Shown here: in pieces, positions 34,966 to 43,752 of the stretch
Numbering within the stretch: position 1 is the first letter of the stretch
How the letters are laid out: every line of letters starts with the position of its first letter
Source of the DNA: Coriobacteriia bacterium
Lineage (GTDB): Bacteria; Actinomycetota; Coriobacteriia; WRKU01; WQUG01
Reading direction: 5' to 3'
Length of the DNA stretch: 64,000 nt
Assembly (NCBI GenBank): GCA_009779855.1
Contig: WRBC01000007.1
Location: 1-64,000, forward strand
The notes under the pieces: model-generated
Told to the model about the DNA's origin: nothing
The model's database searches: none
Seen by the model: only the letters and a program-made list of their open reading frames with translations
Made by a program: the position numbers and the translations under genes

Positions 34966-35196
34966 TTAATCTTCTCTTAGTGAGCCTACAATTTCCCTGG
35001 CGTCATCAGCATCTTCTGGACGAACAAAAACCTTCATGCCGCCCGCAGCAGGACTTTGTGAGATAACTTGGCCAAAGCCTGTAGTTAGCTCATTTTCGAC
35101 ATAGTATTCAATGTCAGCCGATTGAAGCATTGACTTTACTAGTGCAATCTCACCCATGCTAATGCTGTTAAAGATACATACAGGAGCATCACTCAT
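34966..35196 (-). CDS. DUF2007 family protein (putative signal-transducing)
   Basis: A 76-residue DUF2007 protein: VCIFNSISMGEIALVKSMLQSADIEYYVENE, then VFVRPEDADDAREIV near the C-terminus. The fold is related to ACT/PII-like domains; function unknown. The start was set at ATG 35196, with SD AGAGAGGA; the frame reaching 35262 would add 22 residues and collide with the divergent ahcY promoter region. Confidence 0.85.
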   Translation of the reverse strand: MSDAPVCIFNSISMGEIALVKSMLQSADIEYYVENELTTGFGQVISQSPAAGGMKVFVRPEDADDAREIVGSLRED

Positions 35197-35385
35197 AATC
35201 GTCCGTCCTCTCTGTGCGATTGATAGTAAATTGCATTGTCTTAACGGCATTGACTCAGTCAATGCTCTGACCTGTCTTCAGGTAAACATTCTATCAGTCA
35301 AAAATTCAGTTAGAAAATGCCCTGCTGTCTCTGCGCTACAATATTAGGGCTGTATGAAACTAATCACTACATCAAGGAGAACCCT

Positions 35386-36645
35386 GTGAATTACGACATT
35401 TTAGATATGAACTTGGCAGAAGCAGGAAAGGCTCGTATTGAGTGGGCAGAGGCAGACATGCCCGTGCTTAAAGAAATTGGTGAGCGCTTTGCAAAAGATC
35501 AGACTTTTGCAGGTGTTCGAATTGGTTGCTGCATGCATGTGACTACTGAAACAGCAAATCTGATGCGCGCGTTGGTTGCAGGTGGGGCGGAAGTTGCTCT
35601 ATGTGCATCGAACCTGCTCTCAACTCAAGACGATGTAGCAGCAGCACTGGTCAAGTACTATGATGTGCAGGTCTATGCTATTAAGGGTGTTGATACAGAA
35701 ACATACTACAGGCATATTGACAGCGTAATTGACTTCAAGCCACAAATCGTCATGGACGATGGTTGCGATGTGGTAAGCCGCGTACACAGTGAATATCCAG
35801 AGCTTCTGGACGGCATTATTGGGGGTACCGAAGAAACCACCACAGGGGTCATTCGTCTAAAGGCGATGGCAGCTGACGGCGCACTGAAGTATCCCATCGT
35901 TGCGGTAAATGACGCTAATACAAAGCATATGTTTGATAATCGCTACGGAACAGGTCAATCAACTATCGATGGCATTGTGCGCGCTACCAACCGCTTACTT
36001 GCAGGACGCACGGTAGTAGTGTCAGGTTACGGGTGGTGCGGTAAAGGTGCGGCAATGCGTGCAGAGGGCATTGGTGCAAATGTAATCGTGTGTGAAATAG
36101 ATCCCCTTATGGCGCTTGAAGCAGTCATGGACGGTCATCGTGTTATGCCTGCGGCAGAGGCGGCCAAAGAGGCAGATGTTTGGATTACGGTAACGGGTAA
36201 TATCAACGTCATTGATGAGGCCATGTTCGCCAACCTTAAAGATGGTGCGATTCTTTGTAATAGCGGTCACTTCAACTGCGAGATTAATATTCCGTGGCTG
36301 CGTGAAAATACGGTATCTTCGAGCACAGTAAAGCCCTTGGTGGAGGAGTTTGTCCTGCATGACGGACGTAAACTTTATCTATTGGCTGACGGTAGGCTCG
36401 TCAACCTAGCCTGTGCAGAGGGTCACCCTGCAAGCGTAATGGATATGAGTTTTGCTAATCAGGCTTTGGCGGCTGAGTGGATGCTTGCAAATCGCGACAA
36501 TCTGGAGCCGAGCGTAATCGACATGCCACGCGACATCGATGACGAAATCGCGAAGCTAAAACTGGAATCCATGGGCGTACGTATTGATGTGCTTACCCCA
36601 GAGCAAGAAAAGTACCTGGCTAGTTGGACAGAGGGTACGGTATAG
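35386..36645 (+). CDS. ahcY: Adenosylhomocysteinase
   Basis: A 419-residue S-adenosylhomocysteine hydrolase: SAH to homocysteine and adenosine, the methylation-cycle enzyme. Conserved blocks are [39 protein letters not shown] and the NAD-binding [13 protein letters not shown] (a variant of the usual GYGDVGKG). It has the shorter, thermophile/archaeal-like form. The start is GTG at 35386 with AAGGAGAACC; the upstream frame from 35317 is rejected. It cooperates with the nearby metY in homocysteine supply. Confidence 0.93.
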   Translation: MNYDILDMNLAEAGKARIEWAEADMPVLKEIGERFAKDQTFAGVRIGCCMHVTTETANLMRALVAGGAEVALCASNLLSTQDDVAAALVKYYDVQVYAIKGVDTETYYRHIDSVIDFKPQIVMDDGCDVVSRVHSEYPELLDGIIGGTEETTTGVIRLKAMAADGALKYPIVAVNDANTKHMFDNRYGTGQSTIDGIVRATNRLLAGRTVVVSGYGWCGKGAAMRAEGIGANVIVCEIDPLMALEAVMDGHRVMPAAEAAKEADVWITVTGNINVIDEAMFANLKDGAILCNSGHFNCEINIPWLRENTVSSSTVKPLVEEFVLHDGRKLYLLADGRLVNLACAEGHPASVMDMSFANQALAAEWMLANRDNLEPSVIDMPRDIDDEIAKLKLESMGVRIDVLTPEQEKYLASWTEGTV

Positions 36646-36660
36646 GCTATACTTTTCGGT

Positions 36661-36698
36661 GCGCTTAAGCGGTGTGGACTAACCCGTCGCATAAGCGC
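36661..36698 (+). terminator. Possible terminator hairpin after ahcY
   Basis: GCGCTTA (36661-36667) pairs with TAAGCGC (36692-36698) 15 bases after the ahcY stop; the loop is 24 bases and the U-tract (ATTCTTTA) is poor, so this is tentative. Confidence 0.35.
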
Positions 36699-36717
36699 AT
36701 CTATTCTTTACTCTTGT

Positions 36718-36793
36718 GGGCCATTAGCTCAGCTGGCAGAGCAGCGGACTCTTAATCCGAAGGTCGCAGGTTCGACCCCTGCATGGCCCACCA
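36718..36793 (+). tRNA. tRNA-Lys (CTT anticodon)
   Basis: A 76-base cloverleaf: acceptor GGGCCAT / ATGGCCC, D arm GCTC-AGCTGGCA-GAGC, anticodon loop CTCTTAA with anticodon CTT, T arm GCAGG-TTCGACC-CCTGC, and an encoded CCA end (36791-36793). It reads AAG codons. The acceptor, D, anticodon and T stems all pair (one mismatch at the anticodon stem base). Confidence 0.97.
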
Positions 36794-36977
36794 CATTCTT
36801 GCAGATTAGAGCTTTATACGCTCTAACTTTTATACTACCGAATATTACTTCCTCCTCTTGAAATACAAGCTTCGCTTCATTTTCACAATCTAAATATATA
36901 CACAGAAATAACATAATTGTTTCATTGAAAAGCGTAAAATATATGGAAATTAGTGCTAGCATGAGTGCTATGAAACA

Positions 36978-36993
36978 TGTGTTATATAACACA
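36978..36993. promoter_or_regulatory. 16-base perfect palindrome, possible operator
   Basis: TGTGTTATATAACACA is a perfect palindrome in the AT-rich area after tRNA-Lys, 14 bases before a strong SD at 37007. The central TATATAAC could also act as a -10. It may be the binding site for a dimeric regulator of the downstream cluster. Confidence 0.5.
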
Positions 36994-37022
36994 ATACATA
37001 CAATCTAAGGAGGGCTTTCAGC

Positions 37023-37091
37023 GTGCGCTTATCGATTATCGCCGATAAGGCGCTACTGCATCTTATAGCCTTCTATAAGCCTTGGCGCTAG
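37023..37091 (+). CDS. Possible leader peptide with structured RNA
   Basis: A 22-codon reading frame, GTG to TAG, preceded at eight bases by AAGGAGGG (37007-37014), a very strong SD. The peptide is hydrophobic with basic ends (MRLSIIADKALLHLIAFYKPWR). Three stem-loops overlap or follow it: 37025-37053, 37062-37079 (CTTATAG / CTATAAG, perfect) and 37085-37122 (GCGCTA / TAGCGC and beyond, with wobble pairs). This resembles an attenuation leader for the secreted-protein gene at 37211, but no terminator U-tract is seen. No similarity is claimed. Confidence 0.4.
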   Translation: MRLSIIADKALLHLIAFYKPWR

Positions 37092-37122
37092 GACGCAAGG
37101 TACTTTCTGCCGTTCTTAGCGC
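37085..37122 (+). other. Stem-loop at the end of the leader frame
   Basis: GCGCTAGGACG (37085-37095) pairs with CGTTCTTAGCGC (37111-37122) through G-T wobbles. It begins inside the putative leader peptide's last codons. Confidence 0.5.
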
Positions 37123-37210
37123 ACAGTCTTCATTCCTGCAGTGGAAATTGGCTTGAAGTAATAATTTATCCTATTTATGAATATCAATAATCTACAAGAT
37201 AGGGAAGATA

Positions 37211-37639
37211 ATGAAATCTAAAACCGCAAAACTATTAGCAACTGCATGTTTAGCAATTTCTCTTTTGCTTCCTTCAGTCGTGATGTTTCCCGTATCGGGA
37301 TATGCATGGATGCTTTCGGGAACTAATCAGACGGTAGCACGATCTGGACCTTCCCAGAATTGGAATGTAAGAGGTAGACGGGTAGGTGGGCATGCGCTTG
37401 GAACAAACAGCTCTTCATCGACTCCGATGCAAATACGTATCCAAGCATTTAGAGCCAATGGAGCTCTCTCTTTCTCAACAACCACTACACTTGCTTCGGG
37501 ACAGAGAAATATTCGTACGGGAACACAATTGGGATGTACTGCCCCTTGGACCTTTGGTAACCATCCTTTCCGTGTGTGGATCCAGCCAGTGAATGGAAGG
37601 GCGTGGACCGGCTCGGCAAGTATTGTTAGAACTCAGTAG
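37211..37639 (+). CDS. Secreted basic protein without acidic residues or lysine
   Basis: A 142-residue protein with a standard Sec signal peptide (MKSKTAKLLATACLAISLLL start) and likely cleavage after GYA (residue 32). The mature 110 residues have no Asp, Glu or Lys, but eleven Arg and five Trp, a single Cys (Cys109) and much Ser/Thr/Gly. Alternating hydrophobic/polar residues (MQIRIQAFRANGALSFSTT and HPFRVWIQPV) point to a beta-sandwich. I do not recognise the family. Size, export and location with a MacB-type ABC system recall secreted bacteriocins of the lactococcin 972 kind, without sequence proof. SD AGGGAAG. Confidence 0.8.
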   Translation: MKSKTAKLLATACLAISLLLPSVVMFPVSGYAWMLSGTNQTVARSGPSQNWNVRGRRVGGHALGTNSSSSTPMQIRIQAFRANGALSFSTTTTLASGQRNIRTGTQLGCTAPWTFGNHPFRVWIQPVNGRAWTGSASIVRTQ

Positions 37640-37664
37640 TAAATTGCTTTACCCGTAAATAAGT

Positions 37665-37698
37665 GGGACTGGGGCAAGTCAAGCCTTGCCTCGGTCCC
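37665..37698 (+). other. Hairpin between the secreted-protein and membrane-protein genes
   Basis: GGGACTGGGGCAAG (37665-37678) pairs with CTTGCCTCGGTCCC (37685-37698), 14 base pairs with wobbles and a six-base loop. No U-tract follows, so it may attenuate or stabilise mRNA so that the secreted-protein gene is expressed more than the downstream genes. Confidence 0.6.
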
Positions 37699-37772
37699 GT
37701 GGAATATTTGCACAGAAAAGAGTGAGCGCTGTTACAAGCTTGAGGTGTGAATGACGCGGAGGAAGGTATAGC

Positions 37773-38361
37773 ATGGAAAAGAAAAACTTATGCAGTCAAG
37801 CTATTATATTAGCGAAGCAAGAGTTTACAAAAAAGCACAGCATACTATCAAATACTTTACGAACATTTGCAATTCAGGGAGTTGTTTTAGTGGTCGCCCT
37901 ACCGCTTTTTGCATTTTCCTTTACCAGCATGATTCCTGTGGCACTTGCAGGACTATTGTATGTACCTCTTGGATATAAGTTCCTGCACCCTTTTTTAAGG
38001 CATAACTGGTTATCGGTATTGGGGCTACCAATGTTTCTTGGTCTTCTCTTGGTCGCTTCTTTTGCCTTGGGTCATTATGGGGACAATAATCTCACTAATG
38101 ATGCTATGCAATTTAGTAATCTTCCTTTTTTGCTCAATTACCAGGCAACTATGTTTGTCATAGTAGTAATTGGGTACCTTGAGTATTTCGTTAATTACCT
38201 TCTTCTTGGGAATATCATGTTTGTGCCTAGAGATTTTTTTTGGAGATGACCTTACCTTAATGACTGGAATTGCGATGATAATTCCGTCGCTTCTAATGTA
38301 CTTTGGGATGTGCTTGAGATCGCGGAAGCATCGTAAAGCTTTAGCAGAAAGTGCAGGATAA
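37773..38361 (+). pseudogene. Membrane protein, frameshifted at a T8 tract
   Basis: From ATG 37773 (SD GGAGGAAGG) the frame encodes 158 residues with four hydrophobic segments and stops at 38249. The stop follows a run of eight T (38234-38241). Removing one T lets the protein continue as FFGDDLTLMTGIAMIIPSLL and a basic tail ending RKHRKALAESAG at 38361, adding a further membrane helix. The continuation has coding-like composition and reaches six bases before the next gene. It is therefore a frameshifted gene, or one switched by T-tract slippage. No family recognised. Confidence 0.7.
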
Positions 38362-38366
38362 TATTT

Positions 38367-39854
38367 ATGAGAATTGCAGAAAGAGCAATTAAAGCCCTGT
38401 TTAGAAATTTGGGAAAAGCAGTGATTCTTTTGCTGGTCATCTTTGTATTGGGGTGTGCTATTTCTGGAACAATATCAATCAGGCAGGCTGTTCAAAACAC
38501 AGACACCAATTTGAGGCTAGACCTGCCAGGGATTGCCTCGGTACAATCTGACATGGCAGCAATAGAAGAGCAATATAGGATAACGGGTGAATGGCCAGTA
38601 CTTGAACCTGTGAGCATGGATACACTTCTTAAAATTGGCACTCTTCCGCATGTGAGAAATTACAGCATATCAACCCACGCAGGTCTACTCGGCAGGGATT
38701 TAGAGCAAGTTACCGTAGATGAAGGTATTTTTGAAACTGACATTACAGGAGAAGGGTGGACGTCCGTCAATTTGAAAGGTGTGCACGGCGAAGGTTTGCT
38801 TGATGCAGATGAGGGTGTTGTTGAGATAATCTCTGGAAGGTTGTTTACTGAAGTAGAAGCAGATACTTTAAGCTATTTCGCCCTCATATCTCGAGAATTC
38901 GCCCGACTTAATGATTTGGGCGTTGGTTCAACCTTAACCTTGGAAAATATTGTGTGGGATGAGGATGCCTTCAACAGAAGTTCTTTTAGTGATGATGATA
39001 TATTTGCGCAACAATCGTATGACTTTGAGATTATTGGTATTTTTTCTCCAGTGGCAGAGATTGACACAGGGGATGAATGGACTGACAAGGCGTTAATGGA
39101 AGACATAGAGAACCGAATCTACACTTCGAACGCAGTTGTCTTTGCAGCAGCAGGTTTTCAGATAGAGCAAGCTGCCAGAATGCGTCCTAGCGAAGGTCAG
39201 ATGATAGAGGCACCCGAAGATGCTCTTTTTTTAGAAAGTATTTACACCCTTTATGACTCTGATGATTTAGTTGACTTTAAAGCATCTGCTACCGAAATTA
39301 TTCCTGAATTTTGGATGGTGTCAACCGCAGGAGATGCTTTTGATGATATTGCGGCATCTATGAAAACATTAAACAATTTAGCGACCACTGTCCTGTGGAT
39401 TGCTATAGGAGCCTCCGTACTTATAGTAAGTTTACTTACTACCCTTTTTCTGCGGGAGCGAAAAAAGAAATTGGTATCTACTTAGCTCTTGGAGAAAAGA
39501 GAAGTAAGGTGGCAATCCAAGTGATAGTGGAAATACTAGCGATTTCACTATTTGCAATAACTCTAGCTCTCCTAGTAGGAAATATTCTCTCAGCTAACAT
39601 TTCATGAAACCATGCTTCGAAACGATATGATAGCAGGTCAAAGCATAGAGGGAAGCTTGACTTTTGGCGTGCTGGACCAGATGGGTGTAATCAATGCAAT
39701 GTCGATAGACGAAATGCTTTTGGGATATAGTACGTCTCTAAATGCGTCAACAATTCTTACCTTTTATGGGGCAACCATAACAACTATTCTCACCTCCATC
39801 ATGGTCCCCATGTTCTACATTTTGCGTTTAAATCCTAGAAAGATAATGATGTAA
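38367..39854 (+). pseudogene. MacB/FtsX-type ABC permease, two frameshifts
   Basis: Paralog of the gene at 39961 (shared IQNTDTNLR, LLLVIFxL, GVHxxxL, GDEW, ending ILRLNPRKIM). The frame from ATG 38367 (SD AGGA) stops at 39485, 18 bases after the heptamer A AAA AAG (39461-39467). A shift to -1 there restores RERKKEIGIYLALGEKR, matching the paralog's RERKKEIDIYLALGEKR. That frame stops at TGA 39605-39607; skipping one T restores ETMLRNDM, and the original frame continues to TAA 39854. The N-terminal helix, extracytoplasmic domain and three C-terminal helices would then be complete. Either decay or frameshifting explains this. Confidence 0.8.
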
Positions 39855-39960
39855 CATATATGATAAGTTTACAAGTGCCCAAGTTATGGCATGTTCAAGA
39901 TAAAACAAGGTAAGTTGCAGCTTCATGCGAAAGGTCCACAAAGGGTCATTAGGAGGCAGC

Positions 39961-41457
39961 GTGAATATAGTCAGTAGAGCAATTGCGGGCATAGTCAAAA
40001 ACCCACTCAAGGCACTGATACTTCTACTTGTGATATTTATCTTGGCCACAGTAATATCGGGTGCTATTTCTGTGCAGCTTGCCATTCAAAATACAGATAC
40101 CAACTTAAGGCGTGAGCTTCCGCCTGTTGTAAGCCTTGAGGAGAACCATACTGCAGCCATGGAGTGTGAGCAGGAAACAGGTGAATGGCCAGAAATTGAA
40201 AGACTCTCCCTAGAACAACTTTCACAAATTGGAAAATCATCCTATGTAAAAAACTATGACATTTCTGTTAACGCACACCTTTCCTCTGCAGATATTGAGC
40301 GTATTGTTGGCGATGAAGAGATGCGCTGGACCGAAGGTGACTGGGAAAGCTTTAACTTGTCAGGTGTTCACAGTAGCAACTTAGTGGATATCGAAGAGGG
40401 CATTATAGAGATAACTTCAGGAAGAGCATTTACCGAGGAAGAGGCTACTGCACTTAGTTATGTAGCTCTCATATCTGAAGAACTCGCCGAGGCAAATAGT
40501 CTTCATGTTGGATCCACCATAACACTCGAAAATCTCGTGTGGGATTTTCCTGAAGATGGTGAAATTCTTGACAGCTTCTTCATCGAAGAAAATATATTTG
40601 CAAGACGGTCATACGACTTCAAGGTTACTGGCATATTTAAGTCACACGCAGAATTCAATACGGGGGATGAATGGAACAATCGGTCTATGAAAGAGGAACA
40701 TCTTAATCGGATTTATACTTCAAATCCTGTTTCCATGGAAGTCCAAAATTTTCGCCTTGATAGCGAAAGAGAGCGCACTCCAGATGATGAATGGTTGCAG
40801 AGTGATAATGAAGATCTCATGTGGATTACTAACGTCTATGCACTTAATGACTCAAGTGACATTGAGGCCTTTAGAGAGTCAGTGGAAAATGATCTTCCCG
40901 AATTCTGGATAGTGGTTGATGCGGGTGATTCACGTGGAGACATTGCTTCTTCGATGGAAAACATTCGTAACTTAACAGGTGTTGTACTGTACGCTGCTAT
41001 TGGTGCCTCAGTCTTAATCTTAAGTTTACTAATCTTTCTGTTTCTGCGCGAGCGTAAGAAAGAGATAGATATCTACTTGGCACTAGGCGAAAAAAGAGGA
41101 GGAGTTATTTTGCAAATGATGTCTGAAGTCTTAATTATTGCACTCATTGCTATTACTCTTGCACTCTTTGCAGGGAACCTATTGGCGGGAAATATCTCTG
41201 AGACGATGATTAGAAATGATATGGCAACTGGTCAGGGTAGTTCAAGTGAGCAGCACGTCGTCATTACTAATCTTGATTGGATGGGCTTTGGTGCAGAGGA
41301 TGCGTCTACCGAAGAAGTGCTGGCAACCTATAATGTGGCGCTTGATTCCGGTACCCTGTTCTTTTTCTACGTGTCTGCCATTAGCACTGTTGTCGTGGCA
41401 ACTACCATACCCATGCTCTACATCCTCCGTCTAAACCCTCGCAAGATACTAATGTAA
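39961..41457 (+). CDS. ABC transporter permease, MacB/FtsX type
   Basis: A 498-residue permease with the MacB/FtsX topology: one N-terminal helix (NPLKALILLLVIFILATVISGAIS), an extracytoplasmic domain of roughly 290 residues, then three helices (VVLYAAIGASVLILSLLIFLF, a helix after the coupling loop RERKKEIDIYLALGEKR, and ISTVVVATTIPMLYIL), ending PRKILM. Such permeases work by mechanotransmission, driving exported factors or wall enzymes rather than importing solutes. The start is GTG at 39961, preceded by AGGAGG six bases away; an upstream ATG at 39925 lies before this SD and adds residues absent from the paralog. Confidence 0.88.
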   Translation: MNIVSRAIAGIVKNPLKALILLLVIFILATVISGAISVQLAIQNTDTNLRRELPPVVSLEENHTAAMECEQETGEWPEIERLSLEQLSQIGKSSYVKNYDISVNAHLSSADIERIVGDEEMRWTEGDWESFNLSGVHSSNLVDIEEGIIEITSGRAFTEEEATALSYVALISEELAEANSLHVGSTITLENLVWDFPEDGEILDSFFIEENIFARRSYDFKVTGIFKSHAEFNTGDEWNNRSMKEEHLNRIYTSNPVSMEVQNFRLDSERERTPDDEWLQSDNEDLMWITNVYALNDSSDIEAFRESVENDLPEFWIVVDAGDSRGDIASSMENIRNLTGVVLYAAIGASVLILSLLIFLFLRERKKEIDIYLALGEKRGGVILQMMSEVLIIALIAITLALFAGNLLAGNISETMIRNDMATGQGSSSEQHVVITNLDWMGFGAEDASTEEVLATYNVALDSGTLFFFYVSAISTVVVATTIPMLYILRLNPRKILM

Positions 41458-41497
41458 AAGAAATAACTTACTCAAAAAAAGAAAGGACTCACTGCTT

Positions 41498-42175
41498 ATG
41501 ACCTTTTTAACTGCCAAAGACATCAACTACTTCTATCCAGATGGGGATACTAAGCGCTATGTTCTCAGCGATGTATCAGCCACTTTTGAAAAGGGTAAGT
41601 TCTACACCATACTGGGTGAATCAGGGAGTGGTAAAACTACATTGCTTGCACTTCTTGCAGCTCTTGACACCCCAGAGAGTGGCGAAGTGCTTATTGAAGA
41701 ACAAACCATAGGTTCTATAGGACAAGAAAGATACAGAAGAAATAAAGTGGGTATTATCTTTCAGTCCTATAATCTCATAAGATATATGACAGCATTAGAA
41801 AATGTGCTCGTTGCCATGTCTATTACAGACAATGAACTCCCTTCTGATCACAAAGAGATAGCCTATAACTTACTAGACTACCTAGGCATCACCAAAGAAA
41901 GGGCAGACAGGACAGTTACTAAACTCTCTGGCGGAGAACAGCAAAGAGTGGCTATTGCTAGAGCCCTTGCCACTAACGTAGACTTAATACTTGCTGATGA
42001 ACCTACGGGAAACTTAAATGAAGAGATGGAAACTGAACTTATAGACATCTTCAAGAAACTTGCGCACGAGCACAATAAATGCGTAATAGTAGTTACTCAT
42101 TCAAGTGCTATCGCGGCTCAGAGTGACGTAAGCTATCGCCTCTACAAAGGAAAGTTAACCTTAAACGATGAGTGA
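41498..42175 (+). CDS. ABC transporter ATPase (MacB/LolD type)
   Basis: A 225-residue ATPase: Walker A GESGSGKTTLL, Q-loop IIFQSYNLI, signature LSGGEQQRVAIARAL, Walker B LILADEPTGNL and switch His in VVTHS. It belongs to the MacB/LolD-like class paired with FtsX-fold permeases. It would energise the permeases encoded just upstream. SD AAAGGA about 12 bases before ATG. Its end overlaps the start of the PASTA gene by eight bases. Confidence 0.94.
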   Translation: MTFLTAKDINYFYPDGDTKRYVLSDVSATFEKGKFYTILGESGSGKTTLLALLAALDTPESGEVLIEEQTIGSIGQERYRRNKVGIIFQSYNLIRYMTALENVLVAMSITDNELPSDHKEIAYNLLDYLGITKERADRTVTKLSGGEQQRVAIARALATNVDLILADEPTGNLNEEMETELIDIFKKLAHEHNKCVIVVTHSSAIAAQSDVSYRLYKGKLTLNDE

Positions 42176-43694
42176 TTTCCTAAAACAATTTTCTGACGAT
42201 GCCTACAAGGCAGGTAAGACAATAGAGGGAGAAGAGTCTAGGATACCCTCGTTAGACCCTTTTGAACCTGTTTCTTCTGAGCAGGATGCTCACGAAACTG
42301 CGCAGTTGCCAGAAGAATTTAGCAGCGACCTTTCAGAAGACTTAGAAGATAATCCAGTTGAAGGCTCAGAATCTGATATTCCTGGGTACGAGCATGAAGG
42401 GCAAGACCAGCAAGAAATCATTCAGCAGTCCGTAGCTCCTACGCCTACAAAAAATCCTAGGCAAAAAATTACAGGCGCTACGCACGTTGTTAAAAAAGAC
42501 AAAGCCTACGATAAGAAAAAGATTGTACGTTATCTAGCAATTGCAGCCTCAATCCTTGCCCTTGCAGCGCTCGCTTTTGGGGTTTTCTTCATTACTAATC
42601 AGGTGGAGGTAAGAGGCTTTGTAGGGGTGCAAGTCACAGAAGCCAGGACCTGGGGTATCCAGAACAGAATTACTATAGAGGTTAGAGAAGTCTATAGTCT
42701 TGATGCTGAAAGCGGGGTCGTGCTTTCGCAAAACAGAGAACCTGAGACCCGTATATCAAGGGGGTCAGTTCTCTCTTTGGAGGTATCAAAAGGTCCTGAT
42801 GTGACTGAAGTTATTGAACTACCTGACTTTGAGGCTATGACTACTCAAGAAGTCAGGGAGTGGAGGCAAGAGGTAGCAGCATTAAATGCTAATGTAAACG
42901 AAGAGTACAGTGCAGAAGTAGAACAGGGTCGTTTTATTAGGCTCGAGTTTACTGATTCGTCCGTGACAAAAGACAACTACACCAGAGCAGACGGACTGCT
43001 TATCTATATGTCTCGTGGTGTACAGGTCTTCGAGAGAAATATTGTTGTTCCTAATTTTGTTGGAGACCCTCTATCAAGGGCGCAGGAATGGGCGCGCGAG
43101 CAAGGAATAGAGCTAAAATTAGAAGAAGCTCCTCATGACACAGTTGAAACAGGAAATGTTTCTGCACAAAATATTGACGCAGATGAGCGTATTGCCAGAG
43201 GGGACGAACTTACTCTTACGGTGTCTCAAGGTCCTGCAATAACAGTGCCGAACTTTTCAACAATCTCTTTTGAAGATGCTACTGAAGTAATAGAACTAAA
43301 TGTTAGAGTACAAAGAAGATACAGTGCCTCTGCTTCCTTTGGAAGGCTTATGTCTCAGTCAATACCTGCAGGCACTGAGCTTGTAGGGGAAGGACACGTC
43401 ATTACTGTTGTCTATTCGCTTGGTAGACCTTACATGGATAACTTAATCGGACAATCTGAAAGTGTGCTTGCTGAACAGTTTTATAGTTTTACCTCTCAAG
43501 GTGCAAACATTACCTATCAAGTCTTCTATGTAGACGGGCATGAACCTAGAGGCACTATTGTGGACATGTCTCGTCACGGACAATTCTTAAGCATGAGTGA
43601 TCATGTTCGCATAGACGTAAGCCGCGGAAATCGAATCCCTCCTGAAGGATTTGAACCTTCTGTAGGTGGTATGGAAGGCGGAAGTGTGAACTAG
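42168..43694 (+). CDS. Membrane-anchored protein with PASTA-like repeats
   Basis: A 508-residue protein: acidic cytosolic head (1-110, Glu/Gln/Pro-rich), one transmembrane helix (about 121-143, RYLAIAASILALAALAFGVF), then about five repeats of 65-70 residues with PASTA-type features (VPNF.G....A...A, followed by xxxGxVxxQ..., ending LxVSxGP): roughly 146-212, 216-285, 291-356, 357-421, 422-488. PASTA domains bind peptidoglycan or muropeptides and usually hang from Ser/Thr kinases or PBPs; there is no kinase domain here. Overlap with the ATPase gene ties it to the ABC system. The ending PPEGFEPSVGGMEGG is Gly/Pro-rich. Confidence 0.85.
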   Translation: MSDFLKQFSDDAYKAGKTIEGEESRIPSLDPFEPVSSEQDAHETAQLPEEFSSDLSEDLEDNPVEGSESDIPGYEHEGQDQQEIIQQSVAPTPTKNPRQKITGATHVVKKDKAYDKKKIVRYLAIAASILALAALAFGVFFITNQVEVRGFVGVQVTEARTWGIQNRITIEVREVYSLDAESGVVLSQNREPETRISRGSVLSLEVSKGPDVTEVIELPDFEAMTTQEVREWRQEVAALNANVNEEYSAEVEQGRFIRLEFTDSSVTKDNYTRADGLLIYMSRGVQVFERNIVVPNFVGDPLSRAQEWAREQGIELKLEEAPHDTVETGNVSAQNIDADERIARGDELTLTVSQGPAITVPNFSTISFEDATEVIELNVRVQRRYSASASFGRLMSQSIPAGTELVGEGHVITVVYSLGRPYMDNLIGQSESVLAEQFYSFTSQGANITYQVFYVDGHEPRGTIVDMSRHGQFLSMSDHVRIDVSRGNRIPPEGFEPSVGGMEGGSVN

Positions 43695-43752
43695 CATATC
43701 AAAGCGATGAGTCCGAAAAACTTACCTCATTCAAAGGTACTTTTACCAAAAG

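Noticed and set aside
36729..36992. Minus-strand 87-residue frame across tRNA-Lys
   Set aside because: Its C-terminus (HAGVEPATFGLRVRCSAS) is the well-known false translation of a tRNA gene read backwards.
36718..43694. tRNA-Lys as an integration site for a mobile island
   Set aside because: The cluster starts just after the tRNA, but I find no integrase gene and no second copy of the tRNA 3' end downstream.
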